From an uncultured Desulfovibrio sp. (GTDB taxonomy: Bacteria > Desulfobacterota > Desulfovibrionia > Desulfovibrionales > Desulfovibrionaceae), in assembly GCA_900546145.1 (NCBI GenBank), contig URBN01000008.1, forward strand, positions 19,679 to 83,678: a DNA stretch of 64,000 nucleotides, read 5' to 3'. Positions 7,631 through 17,498 of this stretch are shown here, piece by piece; position 1 is the stretch's first letter; each line of letters opens with the position of its first letter. The notes under the pieces were generated by a model that saw only the letters and a list, made by a program, of their open reading frames with translations, was not told the origin of the DNA and searched no databases. Made by a program: the position numbers and the translations under genes.

Positions 7631-10213
7631 CTAACGCCGTTCCCCGGTATCCGGCATATCGATGTCGAGACCGGCCCCGGACTTATGCTCCGGCTTCGCC
7701 GGCTCATGGGCTCCCGCATCCATGCTCAGCGGACAGCCGTCTATGAGATGCTCGTCTTCCACGGAAGAGGACTGACCGCCAGCCTCACCGGGGCGCAGGG
7801 GGCCGATGAAGGCCTTCTCCTTCTCTGCCTCAGCCCCGGCTTCCTTCCGGGGCTCCCCGGCTTTCAGGCCGCTGTTTCTCCGGCAGCCCACAAGGCGCTG
7901 GAACACGGAGGGTTTCTCCCCACCCTGCCCCGCATCCTTCGCGGGGGACGGCGCCGCGGATTCCCTCTGGAAAAGGTGCTGATCCGGGGCCGCCGTTTCT
8001 GCGCCTTTCATCCCCTTCACAGGTTCCGGATAGGCGATGCGCTGATGGAAAATGCCGGTGAGCACGCGCTGGAAGCTCTCGCTGAGATAGTGGAGATCCC
8101 TGAAGGTGAGCTCGGACTCATCAAGCTGGCCTTCGGCAAAAATTCCCTTGATGATTTTATCGACATGCGCCTTGAGACGCGCCGGCGTGGGATCAGTTAA
8201 CGTTCTGCTTGAAGCCTCGACCGAGTCGGCCAGCATGAGGATGGCGGCTTCCTTCGTCTGGGGCTTGGGCCCGGGATAGCTGTAGTCAGACTCGTTCGGA
8301 TTCTCTCCCAGTGCCACGGCCTTCTGGTAGAAGCAGCGGATCACGCGGGTGCCATGATGCTGGGCGATGATATCCGTGATTTCCTGCCCAAGCCGATAAC
8401 GCTGGCAGAGCTCGATGCCCTTCTTCACGTGATTCATGATGATGAGCGCGCTCATGGAAGGCGAGAGCTTGTCGTGCTTGTTGGGGCCGCCGAACTGGTT
8501 CTCGATGTAGTACTGCGGATAAGCCAGCTTGCCCGAATCGTGATAGAGGGCTGCCACTTTGCAGAGAAGCGCGTTGGCGCCAATGGCCCTGGCTCCGGCC
8601 TCGACCATGTTGGCCACCACGATGGAGTGATGGTAGGTGCCCGGAATGGTGACCATGATCTCCTGCATGAGGGGCTGCTCGAGGCTGATGAATTCCATGA
8701 GCCTGAAGCGCGTGGAGTAACCAAATACGGTCTCGAGCACGGGGCTCAGGGAGAAGAAGAGAATGAGCGTCAGGAGAGAGTTGATGCACACAGCCGTGAA
8801 CAGCATGGGCATCTCATTCAAAGCCGTGCCTTCAAGGAAGGCCGCGCCCACGAGAAGGAAGCTTTCCCCGAGGATGAGCGGAATGAGGTTCCACACGGCG
8901 TCCTGCCGGCTCATGGCCGACACCACAAGCCAGGTGGTCAGCATGGCCGAGAGAAAATGAAAGAGGCCGAGGGACACGCCGAGATGCAGGTTCACCGCCG
9001 TAAAGAGCGAAAGCAGGAGTCCCATGGTCACGTAGCGGCGGGCCGCGAAAACCATAGCCACGAAGCCGCAGGCTCCGGCCATGGGAAAGGCGACGCTGAA
9101 GGCGCCGGCCAGCGTGGAGCTCTCGATGAGCGCTCCCAGCGCGTAGACGCCGCGGGCGGCCAGAGTCGTGAAGGCCACCACAATGCTGATGAGATAGAGA
9201 TCCTTGTTGCGGATGGACGATCCCGGACGTCCGCTCGGGGACAGGAAAAAGCCCAGGGAAATGAACACCGAGAGGATGAGGAGCCCGAGGGAGCGCTGCC
9301 AGTCGAGCGGCATGGCCGTGGTCTGGTACAGGGCCTGGAGCTTAATCTGCTGCTCGCGGCTCACGCGGTCGCCGCGGCGCACGATAAGCTCGCCCTTCTG
9401 TATCTGGTAGTAGACGGGCTCAACCTTGTCCATGACCTGGCTCGCGCGCCGCTGCGTGGCCTCGCGGTTCAGGGTCAGCGTGGCCGGCAGGGAAGCGGAG
9501 AGAAGCACGTTCACTGCCCTGCGCGCGTTGTGGGAAAGTTCCTGCTCACCGCGGGCCAGAGTCGAAATTTCCGTCAGGAAGGACTGCACGTCCGGGAGCA
9601 CGGTCACATCCGGACGCAGAACCTCCTGCCCCGTGTCCAGATTGCGGATGATGACGCCGCTCCGGCCCACACGGGCCGTGCGGATATCGCCCACGAGGCC
9701 TTCGGACATGCGTTCGCGCAGGAGGGGAAGCAGCTTGTGGAGCACGAATTTCTGGGTCGTGGGAACGCCGAGTTCCGGCAGAATCTCTCGGGCGAGCTCA
9801 GGACCGATCTCGCTCGAGAAGAGCACGCTCGGGTCCTCGCGCCCGTTTTTCGGCGGCGCGCCGTTGAGCTCGCGCATGAGGTCAATTAAGCGCGTCTCGA
9901 AGGCGATATAGGGCTCGAGACTCAGATCATAGACCGAAGGCTGCAGGAGCATGACCTGCTTGCGCCGTGCCGCCGTGGCCTGGGCGTCCTCCACAAGGAG
10001 ATAGCGGTCCGCGACGACGTTGGACTCGGCCACCTGCCCCGCAACGTATAGTCTGTGGCCCGTATCGAAATTGAATCCCGAAAAAAGCGACACAGCCAGA
10101 AGAACGCACGCGAAGACGGCGCAGCCGCGCCCGCATCCGAGATGAGCCCTGATGGCCCGGCTTATGGCCAGGAAACAGGGTCTCGCGTTAGTGATCTTCT
10201 GCTGCTGCATCAT
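7631..10213 (-). CDS. PgpH/YqfF-type 7TM-HD phosphodiesterase (predicted c-di-AMP hydrolase)
   Basis: An 860-residue membrane protein. Order of parts: a first membrane helix near residues 30-50; a roughly 220-residue extracytoplasmic 7TMR-HDED-type domain; a bundle of about seven helices from about 290 to 490; then a cytoplasmic HD domain with YHDSGKL (HD near residue 555), MNHVKKG and AQHHGT. This is the architecture of PgpH, which hydrolyses c-di-AMP to pApA. The last 130 residues are a charged low-complexity tail (EKEKAFIGPLRPGEAG) not needed in characterised PgpH. The ATG at 10213 overlaps the end of phoH by 26 bases. Substrate assignment rests on family knowledge only. Confidence 0.85.
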   Translation of the reverse strand: MMQQQKITNARPCFLAISRAIRAHLGCGRGCAVFACVLLAVSLFSGFNFDTGHRLYVAGQVAESNVVADRYLLVEDAQATAARRKQVMLLQPSVYDLSLEPYIAFETRLIDLMRELNGAPPKNGREDPSVLFSSEIGPELAREILPELGVPTTQKFVLHKLLPLLRERMSEGLVGDIRTARVGRSGVIIRNLDTGQEVLRPDVTVLPDVQSFLTEISTLARGEQELSHNARRAVNVLLSASLPATLTLNREATQRRASQVMDKVEPVYYQIQKGELIVRRGDRVSREQQIKLQALYQTTAMPLDWQRSLGLLILSVFISLGFFLSPSGRPGSSIRNKDLYLISIVVAFTTLAARGVYALGALIESSTLAGAFSVAFPMAGACGFVAMVFAARRYVTMGLLLSLFTAVNLHLGVSLGLFHFLSAMLTTWLVVSAMSRQDAVWNLIPLILGESFLLVGAAFLEGTALNEMPMLFTAVCINSLLTLILFFSLSPVLETVFGYSTRFRLMEFISLEQPLMQEIMVTIPGTYHHSIVVANMVEAGARAIGANALLCKVAALYHDSGKLAYPQYYIENQFGGPNKHDKLSPSMSALIIMNHVKKGIELCQRYRLGQEITDIIAQHHGTRVIRCFYQKAVALGENPNESDYSYPGPKPQTKEAAILMLADSVEASSRTLTDPTPARLKAHVDKIIKGIFAEGQLDESELTFRDLHYLSESFQRVLTGIFHQRIAYPEPVKGMKGAETAAPDQHLFQRESAAPSPAKDAGQGGEKPSVFQRLVGCRRNSGLKAGEPRKEAGAEAEKEKAFIGPLRPGEAGGQSSSVEDEHLIDGCPLSMDAGAHEPAKPEHKSGAGLDIDMPDTGERR

Positions 10214-11180
10214 AAGCGTGGACTATGGCCCCGACGAGAGGATGGCGGACAACGTCTCCCTTCGAGAAACGGTGGAAGGCGATGCCTGGCACGCCGCGCA
10301 GAATCTTCAGCGCCTGCACAAGCCCCGACTGGGCATGATTGAAGCCGCCGGGGAACTGGGGCAGATCTATCTGCGTCACGTCGCCGGTGATAACCATGCG
10401 CGAGCCGAAGCCCATGCGGGTCAGGAACATCTTCATCTGTTCCTGGGTGGTGTTCTGGGCCTCGTCCAGGATAATGAACGCGTCATTGAGTGTGCGGCCG
10501 CGCATAAAAGCGAGCGGTGCCACCTCGATGGCCCCCGCCTCCATCATGGAGGCCACGCGGGCCGCTGGCAGCATGTCGTTCAGGGCGTCGTAGAGCGGAC
10601 GCAGATAGGGGTTCACCTTTTCCGTAAGATCGCCCGGCAGGAAACCGAGCTTCTCGCCGGCCTCCACAGCCGGACGGGTAAGGACAATGCGCTTCACCTG
10701 GTGCTGGGCGAACATGGAAAGGGCCATGGCTACGGCAAGATAGGTCTTGCCCGTACCGGCCGGTCCCACGGCGAACACCATGGCACAGCGCCGGAGCGCG
10801 TCGAGATAGGCCTTCTGGGCCACGTTGCGTGCCGTAACCGTCTTTCTCGGGGTATGAATGAAGACCGCGTCGCGGTAGACTTCAGAAAGGACCACACCGG
10901 GATCACTGCGGACCATCTCATAGGCCCGAGCGATATCTTCCTGGGTCACGTTCACGCCGCTCTTGAAGAGCCCGTAGAGCTGCAGAAAAACATTGCAGAG
11001 CGCCTGCCGGACGCGGAGATCCGGGGTGTCGACCAGAACCTTCGCCCCCCGGCTCGCGATGTGCGCGCCGCTGGCCGAAGCAAGGAGATGCAGGTGGGCA
11101 TTGTTGGGTCCGAACAGCTGGTTGGCGACCATGGGATCGTCAAATTCTACCAGTTCGGCCGTGCTGTTTTCTTCTGACAT
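10188..11180 (-). CDS. phoH: PhoH-like ATPase
   Basis: A cytoplasmic P-loop ATPase of the PhoH family, about 330 residues. Walker A GPAGTGKT lies near residues 138-145 and Walker B is FIILDEAQN; an N-terminal KH-like region precedes them. PhoH proteins are linked to RNA metabolism, and the gene sits first in phoH-pgpH-ybeY-birA-pyc. The start is uncertain: ATG 11180 has AAGGG almost touching it, while GTG 11189, three codons upstream, lacks any ribosome-binding site. Biochemical role within the family is poorly defined. Confidence 0.88.
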   Translation of the reverse strand: MSEENSTAELVEFDDPMVANQLFGPNNAHLHLLASASGAHIASRGAKVLVDTPDLRVRQALCNVFLQLYGLFKSGVNVTQEDIARAYEMVRSDPGVVLSEVYRDAVFIHTPRKTVTARNVAQKAYLDALRRCAMVFAVGPAGTGKTYLAVAMALSMFAQHQVKRIVLTRPAVEAGEKLGFLPGDLTEKVNPYLRPLYDALNDMLPAARVASMMEAGAIEVAPLAFMRGRTLNDAFIILDEAQNTTQEQMKMFLTRMGFGSRMVITGDVTQIDLPQFPGGFNHAQSGLVQALKILRGVPGIAFHRFSKGDVVRHPLVGAIVHAYDAAAEDH

Positions 11181-11321
11181 ACCCTTCACTTAATGAAAAA
11201 CGTGGTTAGTGTCCATGAAAAATAACCCGGATGCGGGTCCTGCCGGTTGTTATTTAAAGTATTCCTTTAAAATATTTTTTCATTCTGACAGGCAACCCTG
11301 CCCTTCCATTTCGTTTTCGTC

Positions 11322-11350
11322 TTGCTAAACACCCGCGTATGACGTAATGA
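11322..11350 (+). promoter_or_regulatory. Candidate sigma-70-type promoter for lon
   Basis: TTGCTA (11322-11327), a 17-base spacer, then TAATGA (11345-11350), about 130 bases before the lon start. Both hexamers deviate from consensus. No convincing sigma-32 heat-shock promoter was seen. The rest of the phoH-lon divergent gap holds AATAAC...GTTATT arms around 11221-11254 that could form a weak hairpin but no gene. Confidence 0.3.
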
Positions 11351-11479
11351 AAACCCTCCCCGATGCATGATAAAAGCCGCCGGCGCGCATGCCGCGCCCC
11401 TCGTTGTTTTTCACGTCTTCACGGCTTTCCTTCCGGGCGTTTTTCTCTTTTTCCAAATCACTCTTAACATGAGGTTTGC

Positions 11480-13930
11480 ATGTCCGCACTGTCTTTCAGT
11501 CCATCCAAGCCCAGACGGGTCATTTCCTGTCCCGTCATGCCTCTCCGCGATGTGGTCATCTTTCCGCACGCCATCGTGCCGCTTCTCGTGGGGCGCGAAA
11601 GCTCCATCCGGGCTGTCGAGTCCGCCTTTACCGCCAAAGGACCCAGGCTCATCTTTATGGTTACCCAGAAAGACAGCAGCCAGGAAGAAATCCACGGCAG
11701 CGACGGACTCTTTACCATGGGCTGCGTCTGCCAGGTTCTGCAGCTTCTGCACCTGCCCGACGGCAATGTGAAAGCCGTTGTGGAAGGACTTTACCGGGCG
11801 ACGTTCTCGGACTACGCCCTTGACGGCGACTATCCCTCTGTCGTGGTCACCCCGGCCGAAGACGTGATGGGCGACCAGCAGAGTTTCACCGCGGCCGCCA
11901 ACCTCCTCTCCTCCGAGCTTCAGACCTATATCAAGTCCGGCAGGGGGGCCCTCAACCAGGACGCTTCCCAGCCTCTTGAATCCATCAGGGACGCTTCCAC
12001 GCTCTGCGATTCCGTCATGGCCCGCGTCAACGTGCCCTTCCCCCGCAAACAGGAGATCCTCGAAATCCTGGACGTCGCGAAGCGCATGGAAGAGGTTTTC
12101 GTCTGCCTCCACGGAGAGAATTCCCTCGCGACCATAGAGCAGCGCATCAAGGCCCGCGTGCGCGAGGCCATGGAAAAGAGCCAGCGCGACTACTACCTCA
12201 ACGAACAGCTCAAGGCCATTAATAAGGAACTGGGCCGCGAAGAGGATCCCATGCGCGAGCTTGACCGCATTCTTGAGGAGCTCAAGAAGCGCGACATGCC
12301 CCAGAAGGTCAAGGACAAGGTCGAAAGCGAAATCCGCAAGCTGCGCATCATGACCCCCCAGGCAGCCGAATACACCATCGTACGCGGCTACGTGGACTGG
12401 ATCATGGATCTGCCCTGGAACAGCCTCAAGGACGTCGATATCGACATCGAAAAGGCCCGCAGGATCCTCGACGCCAACCATTACGGCCTCGAGAAACCCA
12501 AGGAGCGCATCCTTGAGTACCTCGCCGTGCAGAAGCTCTCCGGCGGCCTCCACGGCCCCATCCTCTGCCTCGTCGGCCCGCCAGGCGTTGGCAAGACCTC
12601 TCTCGCCAAGTCCGTGGCCCTGGCCACCGGACGCGACTACCTGCGTCTCTCCCTCGGCGGCGTGCGCGATGAGGCCGAAATCAGGGGGCACCGCCGCACC
12701 TACATCGGCGCCCTGCCCGGCAAGATCATCCAGTCCCTGAAGCGCGTGAAATACAATAATCCCCTGCTCTGCCTCGACGAGGTGGACAAGATGACCAGCG
12801 ACTACCGCGGCGATCCCGCGGCTGCCCTGCTGGAAGTCCTCGACCCCGAGCAGAACAACGCCTTCATGGATCATTATCTTGATCTCGACTACGACCTCAG
12901 CAAGGTCTTCTTCATCACCACGGCCAACTCCCTGGAGGACATCCCCGCACCCCTGCTCGACCGCATGGAGATCATCGAGCTGCACAGCTACCTCGAGACA
13001 GAGAAATATCACATCGCCAAGAATTTTCTTATTCCCCGCCAGATTAAGGAAAACGGCCTGAAGGATTCCAATATCAAGTTCACGGATAACGCTATCATCT
13101 CCATTATCCGCGACTACACCGGCGAGGCCGGTGTCCGCAACCTTGAACGCCGCATCGCCAAGATCTGCCGCAAGGTTGCCGTGAAGCTCCTGGAATCCAA
13201 GCATCTCGACAGGCGCATCGTTATTACCTGCCAGACGCTGCCTACCTATCTTGGCCAGCAGATCTACCGCCACGACAAGCCCGAAACCACGTCGACCGTC
13301 GGCGTCTGCAACGGTCTCGCCTGGACCAGCAGCGGCGGCGAGCTCCTCCTTGTGGAAACCTCCATCATGCCCGGTACCGGACAGGTGGTCACCACGGGCA
13401 AGCTCGGCGAGGTCATGCAGGAATCTGCCAAGGCGGCTCTCAGTTACGTGCGCGCCCACTCCGAACTGCTCGGTCTGGCTGACGACTTCCATAAGAAGAT
13501 CGACATCCACGTGCACGTGCCGGACGGCGCCACACCGAAGGACGGCCCCTCAGCCGGCATCACCATCGCCACGGCCATCACCAGTGCCCTCCTGGGTATC
13601 CCGGTGCGCAACGATATCGCCATGACCGGCGAAATCTCCCTGCGCGGCCGCGTGCTGCCCATCGGCGGCCTCCGTGAAAAGCTGCTCGGCGCCAAGCGCG
13701 CCGGCGTCTACACCGTCATCGTCCCCAAGGACAATGAACGCGACATCAAGGAAGTCCCTGCCGAGGTGGTCAAGGGAATGAACATCATCTACGTGGAGCA
13801 CGTTACCGATGTCCTGCCCCTCGCCCTCAGCGCTACCAAGGAGCAGATTTTTTCGGGACGCGGAATGAAACCCCTTACCGAGAAGCTGCGCGCCGGTTTT
13901 GCTGAAAAGCCGGCTGCCCAGGCCCAGTAA
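11480..13930 (+). CDS. lon: ATP-dependent protease La (Lon)
   Basis: An 816-residue LonA-type protease, the usual size. N-terminal LON domain ([20 protein letters not shown]), coiled helical region, AAA+ module with Walker A GPPGVGKT near residue 366 and Walker [10 protein letters not shown], and a C-terminal peptidase domain with catalytic Ser691 (PKDGPSAG) and Lys734 (GGLREK). It degrades misfolded and regulatory proteins in the cytoplasm. ATGAGG five bases before the ATG supports the start. The gene is monocistronic, with a strong terminator just downstream. A second, LonB-type protease is encoded at 35.7 kb. Confidence 0.97.
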   Translation: MSALSFSPSKPRRVISCPVMPLRDVVIFPHAIVPLLVGRESSIRAVESAFTAKGPRLIFMVTQKDSSQEEIHGSDGLFTMGCVCQVLQLLHLPDGNVKAVVEGLYRATFSDYALDGDYPSVVVTPAEDVMGDQQSFTAAANLLSSELQTYIKSGRGALNQDASQPLESIRDASTLCDSVMARVNVPFPRKQEILEILDVAKRMEEVFVCLHGENSLATIEQRIKARVREAMEKSQRDYYLNEQLKAINKELGREEDPMRELDRILEELKKRDMPQKVKDKVESEIRKLRIMTPQAAEYTIVRGYVDWIMDLPWNSLKDVDIDIEKARRILDANHYGLEKPKERILEYLAVQKLSGGLHGPILCLVGPPGVGKTSLAKSVALATGRDYLRLSLGGVRDEAEIRGHRRTYIGALPGKIIQSLKRVKYNNPLLCLDEVDKMTSDYRGDPAAALLEVLDPEQNNAFMDHYLDLDYDLSKVFFITTANSLEDIPAPLLDRMEIIELHSYLETEKYHIAKNFLIPRQIKENGLKDSNIKFTDNAIISIIRDYTGEAGVRNLERRIAKICRKVAVKLLESKHLDRRIVITCQTLPTYLGQQIYRHDKPETTSTVGVCNGLAWTSSGGELLLVETSIMPGTGQVVTTGKLGEVMQESAKAALSYVRAHSELLGLADDFHKKIDIHVHVPDGATPKDGPSAGITIATAITSALLGIPVRNDIAMTGEISLRGRVLPIGGLREKLLGAKRAGVYTVIVPKDNERDIKEVPAEVVKGMNIIYVEHVTDVLPLALSATKEQIFSGRGMKPLTEKLRAGFAEKPAAQAQ

Positions 13931-13947
13931 ACAAAACAGAAAACAGG

Positions 13948-14014
13948 AAACTATCCCCCGCCCCCGGCAGATAAAGGGTCAACCTTCATTGCCAGGGACG
14001 GGGGATAGTTTTTT
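13948..14014 (+). terminator. Intrinsic terminator after lon
   Basis: AAACTATCCCCCG (13948-13960) pairs with CGGGGGATAGTTT (13999-14011), with inner pairing and a T run (TTTTTT). The A run on the left arm makes it potentially bidirectional, so it could also serve leftward transcription from the MBL gene. Confidence 0.8.
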
Positions 14015-14305
14015 ATGAATGCTTCAGACACCTGTGGTGAGGGACGAACTGACGGTTTTCCCGCAGACGCAGGTCCCGCTGATCCTATCCGGAGCGGTGT
14101 CACCGGTTTTCCACTGCCACCTAAGAGGACTCCGGTATCCCGCCTTCTCCAAATCCCTGAACTGGGAGTACTCGGTCTGCCACGTTTCGGAGTGGTCCGG
14201 AAGGCTGTTGACACTCTGATTTGGATTTTCCCCTTCAGGCAGGGGGAGGAAGTCAGTCTTTGCTTTTATACAGGGCGCAGCTCTCCACGGGCCGCGCCGT
14301 TTTTG
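14015..14305. other. Intergenic stretch without a recognisable gene
   Basis: Between the lon terminator and the stop of the MBL-fold gene. A 66-codon plus-strand frame from 14019 is open, but it lacks a ribosome-binding site and resembles nothing I recognise. It may be decayed coding sequence. I see no RNA gene or clear repeat. Confidence 0.4.
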
Positions 14306-15115
14306 TCAGCAGGGCTGACAAACGGGGATACGCTCAAGATCGTCCGGAACATATATATTTCCACCAAAATAACGCCGGCCTTCTTCTGTATACAGCCGCC
14401 GGCGCTGTTCCAGGGAATCGTCCTCCGTATGGTAAAGGATGACATTGCGCACCCCCATGCGGGCCGCGTTTTCGCAGGCTTCTTTCACCGTGGAATGCTT
14501 CTTCTCATGCGGGTTATACAGAGCGCTCTGCGCTTCAAGGCAGAAAGCCTCGTGCATGAGCCATGAGCTCCCCCTGGCATACTTCTCCCCGAACGAATTC
14601 AGAGGTTCGTCTCCGAGGCAGGTGAGGTTACCGCAGGGGAGTTCCATGGAAAAGCCAAACTGCTTCGCCTTCACGGAGTGAATGTCAAAGAAGACGGTCC
14701 TGTGTCCCAGGATCTCTTTTTCTTCACCGTCACCAACAGGAAGAAGATGCACACGGGACCCGATGAGTCTCGTCTCCTTCTCCCGAATCAGCATCATCAC
14801 AAGGCTGCGGATGGTGTCCAGGAGTTCCGGGTGTGCGTACACAGTGAGGTCGCCAGTATAGGTGCCGCTGTTGATATCCTGGCAGATGGCGCGCACCATC
14901 CAGAGTATCCCGAGGATGTGGTCGAGATGCCTGTGGGTGACATAAATGGTATGGATTTCGTCCGGTGACACGCTGATCCGCCTGAGCTGCGCCAGTATTC
15001 CATTGCCGCCGCCACCGTCCACGAGCAGGCGCTGCCCGCTTTCGCTGAGCAGGAAACAGGTGTTGAAACAGCGGGTGACCATGGCGCGGCCAGTGCCAAG
15101 CATGAGAATTTCCAT
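14306..15115 (-). CDS. Metallo-beta-lactamase-fold hydrolase, RNase Z-like
   Basis: A 269-residue MBL-fold protein starting MEILMLGTGRAMVTRCFNT, with a metal-binding THRHLDH motif near residue 65-72, a later MHEAF (His ligand) and a C-terminal HTE. The layout, with the substrate-facing GTG near the N-terminus and the C-terminal His, resembles the RNase Z/arylsulfatase AtsA-like branch rather than lactamases. The start at 15115 is supported by AAGGGG seven bases upstream; the frame extends further upstream without conserved sequence. It stands alone. The substrate cannot be predicted; RNase Z itself is usually longer and carries an exosite insert that I do not see. Confidence 0.75.
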   Translation of the reverse strand: MEILMLGTGRAMVTRCFNTCFLLSESGQRLLVDGGGGNGILAQLRRISVSPDEIHTIYVTHRHLDHILGILWMVRAICQDINSGTYTGDLTVYAHPELLDTIRSLVMMLIREKETRLIGSRVHLLPVGDGEEKEILGHRTVFFDIHSVKAKQFGFSMELPCGNLTCLGDEPLNSFGEKYARGSSWLMHEAFCLEAQSALYNPHEKKHSTVKEACENAARMGVRNVILYHTEDDSLEQRRRLYTEEGRRYFGGNIYVPDDLERIPVCQPC

Positions 15116-15345
15116 TATAAAACCCCTTTTTTCAGGGTTACGTATTTTATAGTGAGGGCTCCGGAGCTCTTTGCCGGGAAGATTCCAATGCAGAGATATA
15201 GAAGGTTCAGCAGGAGTGCCACGGTATGTGGACAGGCTCATTCCCTCACAAAACCTGGAGAGGAAGACTCCGCATGCCGCAGAGCGCAGCCGCCACCTGC
15301 TGGCTGTTCCCTGTCTGGCACATTCCGGCGAAGTATCTTTTTAAG

Positions 15346-15398
15346 GATAAAAAACAAGGGGAGGAGGCACAGGGAGAGTAGACTGTGCCCCTCCCCTT
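15346..15398 (-). terminator. Intrinsic terminator ending the suy/tct operon
   Basis: AAGGGGAGG-GGCACA (from 15356) pairs with TGTGCC-CTCCCCTT (to 15398). On the minus strand the stem is followed by TTGTTTTTTATCC. It lies downstream of the RraA-like gene and is the likely end of the operon that begins at suyA. The surrounding 15116-15543 gap has no gene; it also holds two inverted copies of AGCCACAGG near 15421 and 15493. Confidence 0.75.
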
Positions 15399-15543
15399 CC
15401 GCAGAGGTAACTCTGCGGGCCAGCCACAGGCTGGAGGACGGAGGATGGCTTTGAGGGAGACTAAGTTATCGTATTGTTAAGGGGTATCCACCCTGTGGCT
15501 GTTCAATTTGCTGGCAGGAAAAGGCATCCGCAGTGGTGCGGAA

Positions 15544-16212
15544 TCATCTGATACGACAGCCCGTCTCATCGAGTTTTGCATGAAGCCAGGACAGATCCAT
15601 CGTTCCGGATCTGTGGATGGCTTCAATTTTCTTTTGTGCTCTGTTGGCTATTTCCGTGGCCTTTTCCGCCACCCTGCAGGCTTCTCCCGGATGAATGGCA
15701 ACCAGGCCGTCCAGATCTCCAACAATAATGTCACCCGGTTCGACAACAACATTTCCCAGAGCAACGGGAACATTGATTTCACCGCATGCGTCCTTGTACG
15801 GACCATTAGGATTGACCGCACGTGCGTACACGGGAAAATCCAGCTCTCTGAGTCCGGCGAGATCACGCACAGCGCCGTCGATGACAAAACCGGCGAGACC
15901 GCGTTTCATGCAGTAGCTGGCCATGACGTCACCGGTCACGGCGCGTTCTGTGTACCCTGCACAGGAAGCAACGATGACATCACCGGGCTGCGCTTTTTCT
16001 GCAGCATAATAAAGAAGGAGATTCTCACTGGCGGGGAGGTTCACCGTGTACGCGATTCCCAGAATACGCGTACAGTTGAGGGGCTTGATCGAAGAAGGGA
16101 GCGCGGCATTTCGCCCGAGGGCATCGCAGATATCCGGGACAGCCAGATGGGCGAACCGGTTCACCAGAGCGCTATCTGGACGGGAAATTTGTGTATTGAT
16201 GGTGTATCTCAT
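15544..16212 (-). CDS. RraA-family protein (HMG/CHA aldolase-like)
   Basis: A 222-residue RraA-like fold protein. The conserved GFVIDGAVRD block (Mg/pyruvate-enolate site Arg-Asp) lies near residues 107-116, preceded by the glycine-rich AQPGDVIVASCAG. Members include 4-hydroxy-4-methyl-2-oxoglutarate/4-carboxy-4-hydroxy-2-oxoadipate aldolase, with side activity as oxaloacetate decarboxylase; others only bind RNase E. Here it is the last gene of the sulfo-lyase operon, five bases after the LarA-like gene, so a role on a 2-keto or 2-hydroxy acid near pyruvate is plausible. The exact reaction is unknown. Confidence 0.75.
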   Translation of the reverse strand: MRYTINTQISRPDSALVNRFAHLAVPDICDALGRNAALPSSIKPLNCTRILGIAYTVNLPASENLLLYYAAEKAQPGDVIVASCAGYTERAVTGDVMASYCMKRGLAGFVIDGAVRDLAGLRELDFPVYARAVNPNGPYKDACGEINVPVALGNVVVEPGDIIVGDLDGLVAIHPGEACRVAEKATEIANRAQKKIEAIHRSGTMDLSWLHAKLDETGCRIR

Positions 16213-16217
16213 GATTT

Positions 16218-17468
16218 TCAGTCCTGCAGAAAAAACGTCGAATTTGCGTACGTGAGGATCCCGACCGTCATTTTCGGATTTTCTTCCAGCCAGGCATCAA
16301 CCGCAGTCTGCGCGTCACCCTTGCGGAGGAGACAGCGCTTCAGATCAGATTCCGAGAGATCCGTGTGGAGAATGACTTCATGATTCAGAGCGGCTCTCGC
16401 AAAGAGAAAGGCCTTGTGCGCACCCATGACGAACTTGCTGTGCCGGAAGTTTTCCATAAGCTCTTCCTGACTGTGGAAGCGTTCAACGTACTTTTCATAT
16501 CGCTCATCGCCGATCCCCTGGGCGCACTGCGCGAGAAGCAGAATCTTCCCATGCGGAGCGACGCAGTGACGGCAGGCATCAAGGGCCTTCTGGGCCTGAT
16601 AGAGGCAGATATCCTTGGGATATCCTCCACAGGAAGCGATGACGATATCAAAAGGCCTTTCAAGACGCTGCCCGTACAGCGACTTCGTCATCAATGCGGC
16701 CTTTTCGAGAACCGCGGCCGGATTGCCAACAAAAAGCGCTGCGATCTGCTTGTCAGAGGTGAGGACCACGTTGACAGCCACCCGGACGCCGGCGATTTCC
16801 CCGGCCTCGTTCATATCCAGCCGTACAGGGTTTGTGGCGATGTTGCCGGCATACGCCTCATCCCTGGTCATCATGCTGTGACTGTGGGTTATCATGTTCG
16901 CGGAAGCGCAGCCAACAACAACGCCCTTGGCACCGCCCGTGCATCCCACAAACTGATGAATATCGACCATGCCCATGACGATTTTCAAATCAGCATCAGC
17001 GTAAGCCGCATTGATTTCAACAGGCGTTCCCCGGCTCGTCACGCCCATGTGACGCATGGGCGAAGTCTGGGCGTCATGGGAAACTACGCGGCAGCCCTGG
17101 AGATCCTCTGGAAGGATACGGAAAAGCTGCGCCTCATCGGGGCGGGGATGCAGCCCCCCGCCCACGACGATGGTCACGCGTTCATGAGGAAGATCGGGAT
17201 ACGTCCTGAAAATCTTCTCTAAGAGCGGAGGAAGAAGAAGTTTCGTTGGAAAGGGACGCGTTTCATCAGGAACGGCGATGGCAATGGAACCAGGAGCCGT
17301 CATGTCCTCAAACCGGGGACAGGACAGGGGAGAATTCAGCGCCCTGGAGAATTCCCCGAGGGGATCTTCCAGAGGCTGGGCGTGCCTGGGTTCAATAACT
17401 GTCACGTTCGCGTTTTCAGGCAGGGAAAGCGCGATTTTCCCTTTGCCGTATTTCAGGATGTACTGCAT
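16218..17468 (-). CDS. LarA-type nickel-pincer racemase/epimerase
   Basis: A 416-residue LarA homologue (DUF2088). The residues that bind the nickel-pincer nucleotide and catalyse hydride transfer in Lactobacillus LarA (His108, His174, Lys184, His200, and Arg75 for substrate) have counterparts at His107 (GGGLHPRP), His171 (MVDIHQF), Lys181 (GGAKGVVVG), His195/197 (ITHSHS) and Arg71 (DETRP). It should therefore racemise or epimerise a 2-hydroxy acid. I use ATG 17468, which has GAGG at a good distance; ATG 17480 has none. Sitting between the transporter and the RraA-like gene in the sulfo-lyase operon, it may racemise sulfolactate (inference). It would need LarB/C/E cofactor genes elsewhere. 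Confidence 0.82.
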   Translation of the reverse strand: MQYILKYGKGKIALSLPENANVTVIEPRHAQPLEDPLGEFSRALNSPLSCPRFEDMTAPGSIAIAVPDETRPFPTKLLLPPLLEKIFRTYPDLPHERVTIVVGGGLHPRPDEAQLFRILPEDLQGCRVVSHDAQTSPMRHMGVTSRGTPVEINAAYADADLKIVMGMVDIHQFVGCTGGAKGVVVGCASANMITHSHSMMTRDEAYAGNIATNPVRLDMNEAGEIAGVRVAVNVVLTSDKQIAALFVGNPAAVLEKAALMTKSLYGQRLERPFDIVIASCGGYPKDICLYQAQKALDACRHCVAPHGKILLLAQCAQGIGDERYEKYVERFHSQEELMENFRHSKFVMGAHKAFLFARAALNHEVILHTDLSESDLKRCLLRKGDAQTAVDAWLEENPKMTVGILTYANSTFFLQD

Positions 17469-17498
17469 GCGTAACCTCATGAAGGAGGGGAAGCCAGC

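Noticed and set aside
11411..13516. 701-codon minus-strand frame inside lon
   Set aside because: Antisense shadow; lon is unmistakable on the other strand.
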